DNA of 64,000 nucleotides. It comes from Arthrobacter sp. PvP023 (GTDB taxonomy: Bacteria > Actinomycetota > Actinomycetes > Actinomycetales > Micrococcaceae). The notes under the pieces are model-generated. The model had not been told where the DNA came from. It did no database searches and saw only the letters and a program-made list of their open reading frames with translations. The DNA lies in contig NZ_JAFIBI010000001.1 of assembly GCF_017832975.1 (NCBI RefSeq), forward strand, positions 1,860,001 to 1,924,000, read 5' to 3'. Shown here one piece after another: positions 54,370 to 63,106 of the stretch; positions within the stretch are counted from its first letter, which is position 1, and every line of letters begins with the position of its first letter. Made by a program: the position numbers and the translations under genes.

Positions 54370-54786
54370 ATGCGCACGGAGTATGTCGAGGCGGTGCTGG
54401 CCCTGGTCCGGCTCGTCCCTCCGGGATCAGCTGTGGCGTACGGGGACGTTGCTGAGCTCCTCGGGTCAGGCGGCGCGCGGCAGGTGGGCTCCGTCATGAG
54501 CCACCACGGCAGTTCCGTTCCCTGGTGGCGCGTGTTGAGGGCAAACGGCGAAGCACCGCAGGGGCTGGAAACCGAAGCCTTGACGTTCTACATCCAGGAA
54601 GGCACTCCGCTCCTTGGCCGCTACCTGGACTTCCTCCGGACCGGGGAAGGCCGGTGGCGCGTTGACCTTACCGAGGCACGGTGGGCCCCCGTCGACGGTG
54701 ATTTTGACCTCATTGACCTGATTGCAGAGCGGTTGGAGCGGCGGCTCCATAAAATGTCCGTCCCCGATGATGAAATGACTGTGTGA
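54370..54786 (+). CDS. alkyltransferase-like (ATL) DNA repair protein
   Basis: The 138-residue protein matches the C-terminal fold of O6-alkylguanine transferases (AYGDVAELLGSGGARQVGSVM, then the active-site segment), but the reactive PCHR is PWWRV at 51-55. Trp replaces Cys, so it cannot accept the alkyl group. ATL proteins flag bulky O6-alkylguanine for nucleotide excision repair. The C-terminal 30 residues (LIDLIAERLERRL) form an extra helix. The stop overlaps adnA, tying damage recognition to end resection. Confidence 0.87.
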   Translation: MRTEYVEAVLALVRLVPPGSAVAYGDVAELLGSGGARQVGSVMSHHGSSVPWWRVLRANGEAPQGLETEALTFYIQEGTPLLGRYLDFLRTGEGRWRVDLTEARWAPVDGDFDLIDLIAERLERRLHKMSVPDDEMTV

Positions 54787-57700
54787 CACTTACCAGCGAT
54801 TCCCCGGAGGTCCGGTCCGGGCAACGACTCCAGTCCGGCCAGCTAACAGTCGCCAAGCCAGCCGGAACGCCCGCCGGCCTGAGGCTCCTCCCTCCCCGCC
54901 AGCTCCACAGCGCCGTTCCTGTCCTGACACCGGACCAGCAGGCGGCCGTGGACGTCCCCCACGGCTCCGGCCCGGTGCTGGTTCCGGGTGCTCCCGGGAC
55001 GGGAAAATCCACCGTGCTCATTGAAGCAGCAGTGCGCCGGGCAGAGCGCGACGGCCTGGATCCGGAAAGAATGCTCGTGCTGGCCCCAAGCCGCCTCGCT
55101 GCAGACTCGCTCCGGGACCGCTTCACGGCCCGCCTCAACCGGAGCCTCAGCACGACGCCGGCACGCACCTGGGCATCGTATGCCTTCGACCTGATCCGGC
55201 GTGCCAAGGCCGAAGGCATCCTCCCGCTGCCGCGGCCGCCGCGTCTACTGTCCGGACCCGAGCAGGACCTCATTATCAAGGAACTGCTGGAAGGACACAC
55301 CCTGCCGGGCCTTGAGCTGCCGTGGCCGGAAGATCTCGGTGCCGCCCTGGATACCCGCGGTTTCCGCCAAGAAGTACGCCAGCTCTTTGACCGGATCATC
55401 GAATCCGGCCGGACGCCCGCCGATCTGGTGGCTTTGGCTCAGCAGTGCAACCGTCCCGACTGGATCGCTGCCGCCGCACTGTACGCCGAGTACCGCGATG
55501 TGCTGGACCTGCGGATGCCGGAGGCATTCGACCCCGCCGGAATCATCACGGCGGCCCGCCAGATCTTCCAGGATGCCCCCGAATTCCTGGCCGCCGAGCG
55601 CGAACGCCTCCAGCTGATCCTGGTGGACGACATCCAGGAAGCCAACCCGGCGATATTCGAACTGTTGGCGGATATCGCGGCAGGCAAGGACGCCTACGTG
55701 GCATTCTCCCCGGACACTGTCGTCCAGGGATTCCGCGGCGCCCGGCCTGACCTCACAGCTGAGTTGCCGCACCTGCTGGCTCCAGCGGACGCAACCGCAC
55801 GCGCCCCCCGGGATGCCGCCACACCGGGTACTGCCCTGGAGCGCCCGCTCTGGCGTACGCATCGCCATACTCCCGCCGTCGCCCAGGCCTGGCGTTCGGT
55901 GGCGGGACGGATCTCCCAACGGGCAGGCAGCCAGTCGGCGCGCAGGCTGGAGAGCGCCGAACCGGCATCCAACCATCCCGCGGCCGGCGCGGTCCCGGGA
56001 CGCGGCCGAGTTGAGGGCCATGTCCTTCCGTCGCCGGTCCAAGAGCTGCGCTACGTGGCCCAGCGGATCCTGGATGCGCACCTGAACGACCGGCGTGAGC
56101 TCGGCGACATCGCGGTGATCGTGCGGAACGGCGGGCAGCTGAACCAACTGCAGCGGCACTTGGCCGGTCACGGCATCCCCGTCCGTGTTCCTGTGGCGGA
56201 GTCCGCCGTCCGCGACGAAGTGGCGGTCCGCCCCCTGCTGGATGCCTATGCAGTGGCGCTGGATCCCGCGGTGCTGACCCCGGAAGCGGCAGTGGCACTG
56301 CTGACATCCCGAATCGGCGGAGCGACCTCCATCGAGCTGCGCCGGCTGCGCCAGTCGCTGCGCCGCGAGGAGATCCTCGGCGGCGGCGGCCGCACCAGTG
56401 ACGCGTTGCTGGTCGAGTCGCTGCTTGAACCGGGCGCCTTGGCCACCACAGGTATCGAAGGCCGCTCAGCCAGGCGTGTGGCGCGGATGATCGAGGCCGG
56501 CCGGGCGGCTGCCCAGGCACCGGGAGCAAACGCTGAGACGGTGCTTTGGGCATTGTGGAACTCCACCGGGCTTGCCGCACGCTGGACTGACGCGGCATTG
56601 TCCGGCGGAGCGGCGGGGGCGCGGGCAGACCGCGACCTGGACGCCATGATGGCCTTGTTCCACACCGCCGAACGCTATGTGGACCAGTTGCCGGGGTCAG
56701 GCCCGGACCAGTTCCTTGAGTACCTGCTCAGCCAGGAGCTCCCCATGGACACCCTGGCGGCGCGCGCGCAGCTGGAGGACGCCGTGGAACTCATGACCCC
56801 GGCGAGTGCCGCCGGACGTGAATGGCCTGTCGTCATCATCGCAGGCCTGCAGGAAGGAGTGTGGCCCAACACCAGACTCCGGGGGGAGCTCCTGGGCAGC
56901 ACGCTCTTCGCTGACGCCGTGGAGCACGGGGTGGCCCATGCCCTGCAACTCGGGCCGATCAGCAGGTTGCGGGAAATCCGGTACGACGAACTCCGCAGCT
57001 TTTCAACGGCTGTCTCCCGTGCCCGCGAAGTGCTGATCTGCACCGCCGTGTCATCAGAGGACGAACAGCCTTCCTCTTTCCTCGACTATGTCGCGCCGCT
57101 GGATCCCGGGCAGGACAGGCGGACCTTCACCCCGGTGGAACGGCCCATGACCCTCCGCGCCCTCGTGGCCGAACTTCGGCAGCACGCGCAGCTGGACGGG
57201 AGGTTCGTCGCTGAATCCGTCGAAGCAGCCAGGGTCCTGGCAGGGCTCGCCGCTGTCGAACCTTCCGTGCCCGGCGCCCATCCGGATTCCTGGTGGGGGC
57301 TCGCGGCGCTGTCTTCGGGGGAACGGATCGTTCCGCCAGGAGGAACGGTGTTCGTTTCGCCGTCCAAGGTGGAATCCGTGCAGAAATCGCCCCTTGACTG
57401 GTTCGTCCAGGCTGCCGGCGGTGAAGCAGCCACCGACTTCGCCAGGAGCCTGGGAACACTGGTCCACGCCATCGCGCAGGACCTACCCGACGCTTCTGGC
57501 GCGGAATACCTGGTGGAGCTGGTCCGGCGGTGGCCGGCCCTCGGCATGAAGGACAACTGGGAAGGAAAATTGGATTTCCAGCGCGCCGAAGGCATGGTCC
57601 GGAAGCTCGCCCAGTACATCCTGGTCATGCGCAGCGAAGGCCGGAGCCTTGTCGGCGTCGAGCGGGACTTCGAAGTGAAACTGCCCGACATCGTGGACCT

Positions 57701-58211
57701 CCCGGACCCGGGATTCTCAGTACCGGCGGCACCTGATGCCGAGCCCGAGGTCAGGTCCGCGGTCCTCCGCGGACAGGTGGACCGGCTGGAGATCGATTCA
57801 GAAGGACGCCTGGTGATCGTGGACCTCAAAACCGGCAAACGCCAGCCGTCGAAAGCAGACCTGGCCCGCCATCCCCAGCTGGGTGCCTACCAGGCCGCGG
57901 TACTGGCCGGGGGATTCACGGAACCCGGCGCGGCGGAAAGTGATATTCAGCCGGGCCACGTTCAGCCGGGCGGGGCCGTCCTTGCCCAGCTTGGCACGAG
58001 CAACAAAAGCCCCGGCATCCAGGTCCAGGAGCCGCTGGACGGCACCGACAACAACTGGGCGCTCGACATGGTGAACGATGCCGCACGGCTCATGTCCGGC
58101 AACGTCTTCGAAGCGCGCCACGATCCGGCAAAATCGGGTCACGGCGGCCACGGCTGCCGGCTGCCGGAGGTATGTCCCCTGTGTCCGCGCGGAAAGCAGG
58201 TTACCGAATGA
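54783..58211 (+). CDS. adnA: AdnA-type helicase-nuclease subunit
   Basis: This 1142-residue UvrD-like protein with a C-terminal RecB-like nuclease is one half of the heterodimeric end-resection motor that replaces RecBCD/AddAB in actinobacteria. Walker A: GAPGTGKST with K75. Motif II region reads LILVDDIQEANP. The nuclease motif is GQVDRLEIDSEGRLVIVDLKTGKR (about 995-1017, landmarks only). The last 20 residues have three cysteines (CRLPEVCPLC), suggestive of an Fe-S staple. GTG overlaps the ATL stop by four bases; the end overlaps adnB. Confidence 0.88.
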   Translation: MTLTSDSPEVRSGQRLQSGQLTVAKPAGTPAGLRLLPPRQLHSAVPVLTPDQQAAVDVPHGSGPVLVPGAPGTGKSTVLIEAAVRRAERDGLDPERMLVLAPSRLAADSLRDRFTARLNRSLSTTPARTWASYAFDLIRRAKAEGILPLPRPPRLLSGPEQDLIIKELLEGHTLPGLELPWPEDLGAALDTRGFRQEVRQLFDRIIESGRTPADLVALAQQCNRPDWIAAAALYAEYRDVLDLRMPEAFDPAGIITAARQIFQDAPEFLAAERERLQLILVDDIQEANPAIFELLADIAAGKDAYVAFSPDTVVQGFRGARPDLTAELPHLLAPADATARAPRDAATPGTALERPLWRTHRHTPAVAQAWRSVAGRISQRAGSQSARRLESAEPASNHPAAGAVPGRGRVEGHVLPSPVQELRYVAQRILDAHLNDRRELGDIAVIVRNGGQLNQLQRHLAGHGIPVRVPVAESAVRDEVAVRPLLDAYAVALDPAVLTPEAAVALLTSRIGGATSIELRRLRQSLRREEILGGGGRTSDALLVESLLEPGALATTGIEGRSARRVARMIEAGRAAAQAPGANAETVLWALWNSTGLAARWTDAALSGGAAGARADRDLDAMMALFHTAERYVDQLPGSGPDQFLEYLLSQELPMDTLAARAQLEDAVELMTPASAAGREWPVVIIAGLQEGVWPNTRLRGELLGSTLFADAVEHGVAHALQLGPISRLREIRYDELRSFSTAVSRAREVLICTAVSSEDEQPSSFLDYVAPLDPGQDRRTFTPVERPMTLRALVAELRQHAQLDGRFVAESVEAARVLAGLAAVEPSVPGAHPDSWWGLAALSSGERIVPPGGTVFVSPSKVESVQKSPLDWFVQAAGGEAATDFARSLGTLVHAIAQDLPDASGAEYLVELVRRWPALGMKDNWEGKLDFQRAEGMVRKLAQYILVMRSEGRSLVGVERDFEVKLPDIVDLPDPGFSVPAAPDAEPEVRSAVLRGQVDRLEIDSEGRLVIVDLKTGKRQPSKADLARHPQLGAYQAAVLAGGFTEPGAAESDIQPGHVQPGGAVLAQLGTSNKSPGIQVQEPLDGTDNNWALDMVNDAARLMSGNVFEARHDPAKSGHGGHGCRLPEVCPLCPRGKQVTE

Positions 58212-61200
58212 CCACGCCCCCCGAGGTCCCGACCGCCCGGTTTTCCCCGGAAGAACTGACTGCCATGCTGGGCGAACGTAACAGCCCCACTGCAGAGCAG
58301 TCCGCCATCATTTCCTCGCCGCTCACTCCGCGGCTGGTCATTGCCGGTGCCGGATCCGGCAAGACCGCCACCATGGCGGACCGTGTGGTGTGGCTCGTTG
58401 CCAACGGCTGGGTCCGGCCGGAAGAAGTCCTGGGCGTAACGTTCACGCGCAAGGCGGCCGGGGAACTGGCCAGCCGGATCCGGTCCAAGCTCTCGGCCCT
58501 GCAACGGATCGCGGCGGAGGACACCGAACACAGGATCTTTCCCGAGGGTCTGCTCAGTGAGGATGCCCTGGAACCCAAAGTCTCCACGTACCACTCCTAC
58601 GCCAGCGGCATCGTGTCCGACTACGGGCTCCGGCTCGGTGTCGAACGTGACGTCGTCCTCCTGGGCGGAGCGCAGGCCTGGCAGCTGGCCAGCGAAGTTG
58701 TTGAGGCCTTCGACGGCGAATACGAACATTTCCGTGCTGCCAAATCGACGCTGGTCAAAGCCGTCATCCAGCTCGCGGGCGAGTGCGCTGAACACCTGCG
58801 CGATCCGGCCGAGGTGCAGGAATGGCTGATGAAGCGGGTCGCGGAATTTGAAGGCCTGCCCTACGTGGCCGGGGCCAAAAAGAACCCGACGCAGGCAGCC
58901 GGAGAACTCGGCGCCATGCTGCGCACCAGGGCCAGCGTCGCCGAAATGGTGGGCAGGTACGCTGACGCGAAGCGGGTCCGCGGCGCGCTGGACTTTGGTG
59001 ACCTTGTGGCGCTCGCCGCGCGGGTCGCCAGCGAGATTCCGCTGGCCGCCGAAGTGGAACGCCAGCGGTTCAAAGTGGTGCTGCTCGACGAATTCCAGGA
59101 CACCTCGCATGCCCAGCTGGTGCTGTTTTCCAGGCTATTCGGCGGCGGCCATGCCGTGACGGCGGTGGGCGACCCCAACCAGTCGATCTACGGGTTCCGG
59201 GGGGCGTCTGCCGGCCAGCTCTTCCATTTCGTAAGGGAATTCCCCGTCCGGGTCGGCGATTCGTTCGCCGTGGCACCCACCTCCTACCTGACAACCGCGT
59301 GGCGTAACGGGCGCAACATCCTTTCCGCAGCCAACGTCATTTCGGCGCCCCTTAGCGCCGCCGCGCTGCAGGCCGGCCCGGCGGGGGAACGGCAGTCAGC
59401 GGACTCCGTGGAAGTCCCGCCGCTGCAGCCCAGTCCGGCTGCGGCCGAGGGGAAGGTTGTCATCGGACGCTTTGCGACGGACGAGGACGAAGCCAGGGCC
59501 ATCGCAGCGGATGTCCTGCGGTACCGCGTCACGGATTTCGAGGAACCCGTCGGCGCCGACCGCGTACCTCCTGCCATGGCGGTTCTGTGCCGGCGCCGCG
59601 CACAGATGGAATGCATCCGCCGCGAGTTCGAGCTGCGCGGGATCCCCTACGAAATCGTGGGCCTCGGCGGGCTCCTGGACACTCCGGAGATCGTGGATCT
59701 GGTCGCCACCCTGCGGGTACTCGCGGATCCGGGACGTTCGGACTCCCTCATGCGGCTCCTCGCCGGTGCGCGCTGGCGCATAGGCCCGGCCGACCTCATG
59801 GCGTTCCGGGACTGGTCATCATTCCTCGCACGCCGCCGGGGCCAACCGCGGACGGACGCAGATGAAGCTGACGATCCGGACGCCGCGGTCATCGAGAGCG
59901 ACATCACCGATTCGCCGAGCCTTGTGGAAGCCCTGGACTGGCTGCCGCGCGAAGGATGGACCTCGGCCCACGGCCGGACGCTGAGCCCGGCAGCCCTCGA
60001 CCGGCTGCATGCCCTCTCGGCTGAACTCCGGCAGCTCCGCGGATTTATGGGCGATGACCTCACGACACTGCTGGGCGAAGTGGAACGGGCCATGCTCCTG
60101 GACATCGAAGTGGCGGCGCGCCCCGGCGTCAGCATCCACCAGGCCCGGCGAAACCTGGACGCATTCCACGACGCCGCAGCAGGATTCCTCCACACCTCGC
60201 ACCGCGTGGATGTCCTGGCGTTCCTGGCCTGGCTGGAAGCCGCGGCAACGGAGGAGGGCGGGCTGGACGTCGCGGCCCCGGAGGTCAACCACGAAGCGGT
60301 GCAGCTGCTGACGGTCCACGCGTCCAAGGGCCTGGAGTGGGACGTTGTGTTCGTTCCCGGCCTGAACGCGGGAGCGTTTCCGAGCAGCCGGGATTCGCGC
60401 TGGAGCAGCGGAAGTGCTGCCTTGCCCTGGCCGTTGCGGGGAGACCGTGCAGACCTGCCCCAGTGGGACACAGACCAGCCGGACCAAAAGGGCTGGCTGG
60501 ACGCCGAAAAGGACTTCAAAGCCGACGTCCAGGCGCACGGAGAAGCCGAAGAACGCAGGCTGGCCTACGTGGCCTACACCCGGGCCAAATTCGTGCTGTG
60601 GGTTTCGAGCGCGGCCTGGGTCGGTTCCCGGGCCGGAATGGCGGAAATGTCGCCGTTCCTCTCGGAGCTGGCGCCCCTCGCTGGGGTCGGGGCAGGCGAC
60701 GCCGAAACCGTGGCAGCGGAGGGCAGCACCCACGGGCGGACAGAAGCGTCGGCTGGGACCGCCGCCGTCGTGCATCCCGCATCGGTGGAGGAACCATCGC
60801 TGCCTGCCGAAAGTCCGTTGACCCAGGACCTCGAACTCGCCCAATGGCCGTATGACCCGTTGGAAGGACCGGCCGATCCGCGCACCGGTGCCAGGCTCAG
60901 GCTGGTTCCCGGACGGCGGGCAGCGATGGAAAGAGCCGCCGGACGGGTCCGCGAAGCCTTGGCCGCGGGCCCCGATTGGGAGCCCGCGGCGGATTCGGCC
61001 GCAGTGGAGGGCCCCCGGCAGCTCCGGAGTTTCGCGGCCAACTGGGCGAAGGAAGCTGACCTGCTGCTGGAGCGCCGTTTCCGCAGGGCCACGGTGCAGG
61101 ACGTCCACCTGCCCGGCCACATTTCCGCGTCGACGTTCGTGGATCTGGGTGACGATCCCGCAGCAGTGCTGGCGCGGCTGCGGCGACCGGTTCCCAGGGA

Positions 61201-61759
61201 ACCAGGCATGTCCGCCCGTAAAGGCACGGCTTTCCACGCCTGGGTGGAAGAGTACTTCGGCAAGGCGGGCATGTTGGACCTGGACGAGGCCCCCGGTTCG
61301 GACAACCACATTGACGAGGCCTACGGGCTGGATTCCATGGTGGAAACGTTCAGGAATTCGGAGTGGGCGCACCGTGCGCCGGCCCACGTGGAGGTTCCGG
61401 TGGAGACGCGCATCGGGGACGTTGTGGTGCGCGGCCGGATCGATGCCGTGTTCCGCGACGCCGACGGCGGCTGGGACCTGGTGGACTGGAAGACGGGCCG
61501 CCGCCCCGCCGCGGGACAGCTGAAGGTAAAGGCTGTCCAGTTGGCCGTCTACCGTCTCGCCTGGGCACGGCTCAAGGGAGTTCCGCTGGACAGTGTCCGG
61601 GCAGCTTTCTATTACGTCGGGGAAAACCAGGTGGTCCGCCCCCACGACCTCGGCACAGCAGAGCAGTTGGAGGACATCGTCACAGCTGCCCTTGGCGGAA
61701 CGACAGCCCTGCTAAACGCCTCCGGACCGGCTAGTGGGACTTCGCGTCCACAATCTTGA
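58208..61759 (+). CDS. adnB: AdnB-type helicase-nuclease subunit
   Basis: The 1183-residue partner of AdnA has Walker A AGAGSGKTA with K52, motif Ia GVTFTRKAAGELA, motif II LLDEFQDTSHAQ, motif III VGDPNQSIYGFRGA, motif V VHASKGLEWDVVFV and VI AYVAYTRAK, all intact, so it is likely the main motor. The C-terminal nuclease motif VVRGRIDAVF...DLVDWKTGRR lies around 1078-1096. ATG overlaps the adnA stop. The 3' end overlaps the convergent phosphotransferase gene by 29 bp. Confidence 0.9.
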   Translation: MTTPPEVPTARFSPEELTAMLGERNSPTAEQSAIISSPLTPRLVIAGAGSGKTATMADRVVWLVANGWVRPEEVLGVTFTRKAAGELASRIRSKLSALQRIAAEDTEHRIFPEGLLSEDALEPKVSTYHSYASGIVSDYGLRLGVERDVVLLGGAQAWQLASEVVEAFDGEYEHFRAAKSTLVKAVIQLAGECAEHLRDPAEVQEWLMKRVAEFEGLPYVAGAKKNPTQAAGELGAMLRTRASVAEMVGRYADAKRVRGALDFGDLVALAARVASEIPLAAEVERQRFKVVLLDEFQDTSHAQLVLFSRLFGGGHAVTAVGDPNQSIYGFRGASAGQLFHFVREFPVRVGDSFAVAPTSYLTTAWRNGRNILSAANVISAPLSAAALQAGPAGERQSADSVEVPPLQPSPAAAEGKVVIGRFATDEDEARAIAADVLRYRVTDFEEPVGADRVPPAMAVLCRRRAQMECIRREFELRGIPYEIVGLGGLLDTPEIVDLVATLRVLADPGRSDSLMRLLAGARWRIGPADLMAFRDWSSFLARRRGQPRTDADEADDPDAAVIESDITDSPSLVEALDWLPREGWTSAHGRTLSPAALDRLHALSAELRQLRGFMGDDLTTLLGEVERAMLLDIEVAARPGVSIHQARRNLDAFHDAAAGFLHTSHRVDVLAFLAWLEAAATEEGGLDVAAPEVNHEAVQLLTVHASKGLEWDVVFVPGLNAGAFPSSRDSRWSSGSAALPWPLRGDRADLPQWDTDQPDQKGWLDAEKDFKADVQAHGEAEERRLAYVAYTRAKFVLWVSSAAWVGSRAGMAEMSPFLSELAPLAGVGAGDAETVAAEGSTHGRTEASAGTAAVVHPASVEEPSLPAESPLTQDLELAQWPYDPLEGPADPRTGARLRLVPGRRAAMERAAGRVREALAAGPDWEPAADSAAVEGPRQLRSFAANWAKEADLLLERRFRRATVQDVHLPGHISASTFVDLGDDPAAVLARLRRPVPREPGMSARKGTAFHAWVEEYFGKAGMLDLDEAPGSDNHIDEAYGLDSMVETFRNSEWAHRAPAHVEVPVETRIGDVVVRGRIDAVFRDADGGWDLVDWKTGRRPAAGQLKVKAVQLAVYRLAWARLKGVPLDSVRAAFYYVGENQVVRPHDLGTAEQLEDIVTAALGGTTALLNASGPASGTSRPQS

Positions 61760-62942
61760 GGGCGGCAGTGGACGTGTCCTCTGCTGCGGGCGGGCGCGGG
61801 GGAGCGGTTTCTCCCGGCCCGTCAGCCTCCCGGCCGGAGTCGCTGTCCGTCGGAGCCCGAGCCGGAGCCGGGGCCGGAGCATCGGGTTCGGCAGCCGGCT
61901 CGACCGGGATGGGTGATACGTGCACGGCGGGCATGGCGGCGGCCGTTGACGGTTCCTCCAGCGGCACAGGCTCCACCTGCACGGCCGGGACGGACTGCGG
62001 CAACGGTTCCACGCTGATGGGCTGTCCGCCGTGCTCAGTGATGTCCTCGGCCAGCGATGCCAGCATTTCTTCCGCTTCGCCGATCATGGACTGGTCTCCG
62101 GCTGCCAGCCCCTTGACCAGGTACTGGGCCAGCGCGAACTCGGCAGAGAGCGCCGCACGGCGCAGCAGGTGGGCATCGGGTGCGTCCCTGCGGCTCGATG
62201 TGTAGTTGCGCAGCACGGCGTCCACGAAACCCTGTTCATTGGAGGCGACCAGCCACGCCATATCGTCGGCGGGGTCGCCAATGCGCAAGTCGGTCCAGCC
62301 TGTCACCGCCGTCACGCGCTGACCCTCAACCAGGATGTTGTCCTCGTGCAGGTCGCCGTGGACGACGCAGGGATTGAAGCGCCAGAGCGACACGTCCTCG
62401 AGGGCGTGCTCCCACCGGCGCAGCAGCACGGGAGGGATCTTCCCGGTGGTCGCCGCCTGGTCGAGTTCGTTGAGCCTGCGCTGCCTGAACTCATTGGGTG
62501 TGTAGCTGGGGAGGTCGGCATTGCTGACCAAAGTCCTCGGAAGGTCATGAATGGCAGCCAGCGCCGCTCCCACTTCCCGGGCGAGTCCTTCAGGACCTGC
62601 AGTCAGCTCCTCGACGCTCCGGGTGGTTCCCGCCAGATGAGAGTAAACAAACGTGCTGAGTGCGCCCTGCCGCACGGTGCCTGCCACCGTGGGCATCAGA
62701 AACGGGAGCTCTGCCCTGATTCCCGGGGCAAATGCGCGCAGGACCATGAACTCAGTTTCCAGCCGGGCGCTGGCTTCCGCGTGCCGTGGCGAACGTACCC
62801 GCCACTGCTTCCCCTCGGAGTCCAGGAGAAGTGCCGAATCGAAGTCCGCCGGATCGTCGGGGGCGGAACTCACGGCGGTCGGCGTCAGTCCGGGGACTGC
62901 CGCGGTTGCTACAGCTGCAAGTTCGATCGGTTTTCTTCTCAC
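61731..62942 (-). CDS. aminoglycoside/macrolide phosphotransferase-fold protein
   Basis: The 403-residue protein-kinase-like protein has the APH catalytic loop CVVHGDLHEDNIL (about 198-210) and the metal loop TGWTDLRIGDPADDMAW, in which the usual first aspartate context is shifted. The N-lobe is in 1-130. From about residue 300 there is a 100-residue Pro/Ala/Glu-rich disordered tail. The substrate is unknown and resistance should not be assumed. GTG 62942 is favoured by TACCGT 6 bases upstream over a far upstream ATG. It sits between adnB and nudC, as in other actinobacteria. Confidence 0.82.
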   Translation of the reverse strand: MRRKPIELAAVATAAVPGLTPTAVSSAPDDPADFDSALLLDSEGKQWRVRSPRHAEASARLETEFMVLRAFAPGIRAELPFLMPTVAGTVRQGALSTFVYSHLAGTTRSVEELTAGPEGLAREVGAALAAIHDLPRTLVSNADLPSYTPNEFRQRRLNELDQAATTGKIPPVLLRRWEHALEDVSLWRFNPCVVHGDLHEDNILVEGQRVTAVTGWTDLRIGDPADDMAWLVASNEQGFVDAVLRNYTSSRRDAPDAHLLRRAALSAEFALAQYLVKGLAAGDQSMIGEAEEMLASLAEDITEHGGQPISVEPLPQSVPAVQVEPVPLEEPSTAAAMPAVHVSPIPVEPAAEPDAPAPAPARAPTDSDSGREADGPGETAPPRPPAAEDTSTAALKIVDAKSH

Positions 62943-62954
62943 CCGTCCACGGTA
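62943..62954 (-). promoter_or_regulatory. -10 box of the phosphotransferase gene, leaderless
   Basis: TACCGT on the minus strand is followed by GGACGG and GTG. Confidence 0.5.
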
Positions 62955-63094
62955 GATTGACTGGCGCCCAAGATGGCGATGTACTACGGCGAGTCTCCAG
63001 ATCGTGACGATTTCCCATGTCAGATCAGCACATGGAACCCTTCCCGGGGCGGCCGGAGCGGCCGGAGCAAATGTCAATTGTCAGCCGGAGTCAG

Positions 63095-63106
63095 TACGGT
63101 GGGTAC
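63095..63106 (+). promoter_or_regulatory. -10 box of nudC, leaderless
   Basis: TACGGT is followed by GGGTAC and ATG. Confidence 0.5.

Noticed and set aside
54370-54786. Annotating the ATL gene as an active O6-methylguanine-DNA methyltransferase
   Set aside because: The acceptor cysteine is Trp (PWWRV), so direct alkyl transfer is not possible.
61731-62942. Calling the phosphotransferase an antibiotic resistance gene
   Set aside because: Only the general APH fold is supported; its conserved place beside nudC and adnB suggests a core function.
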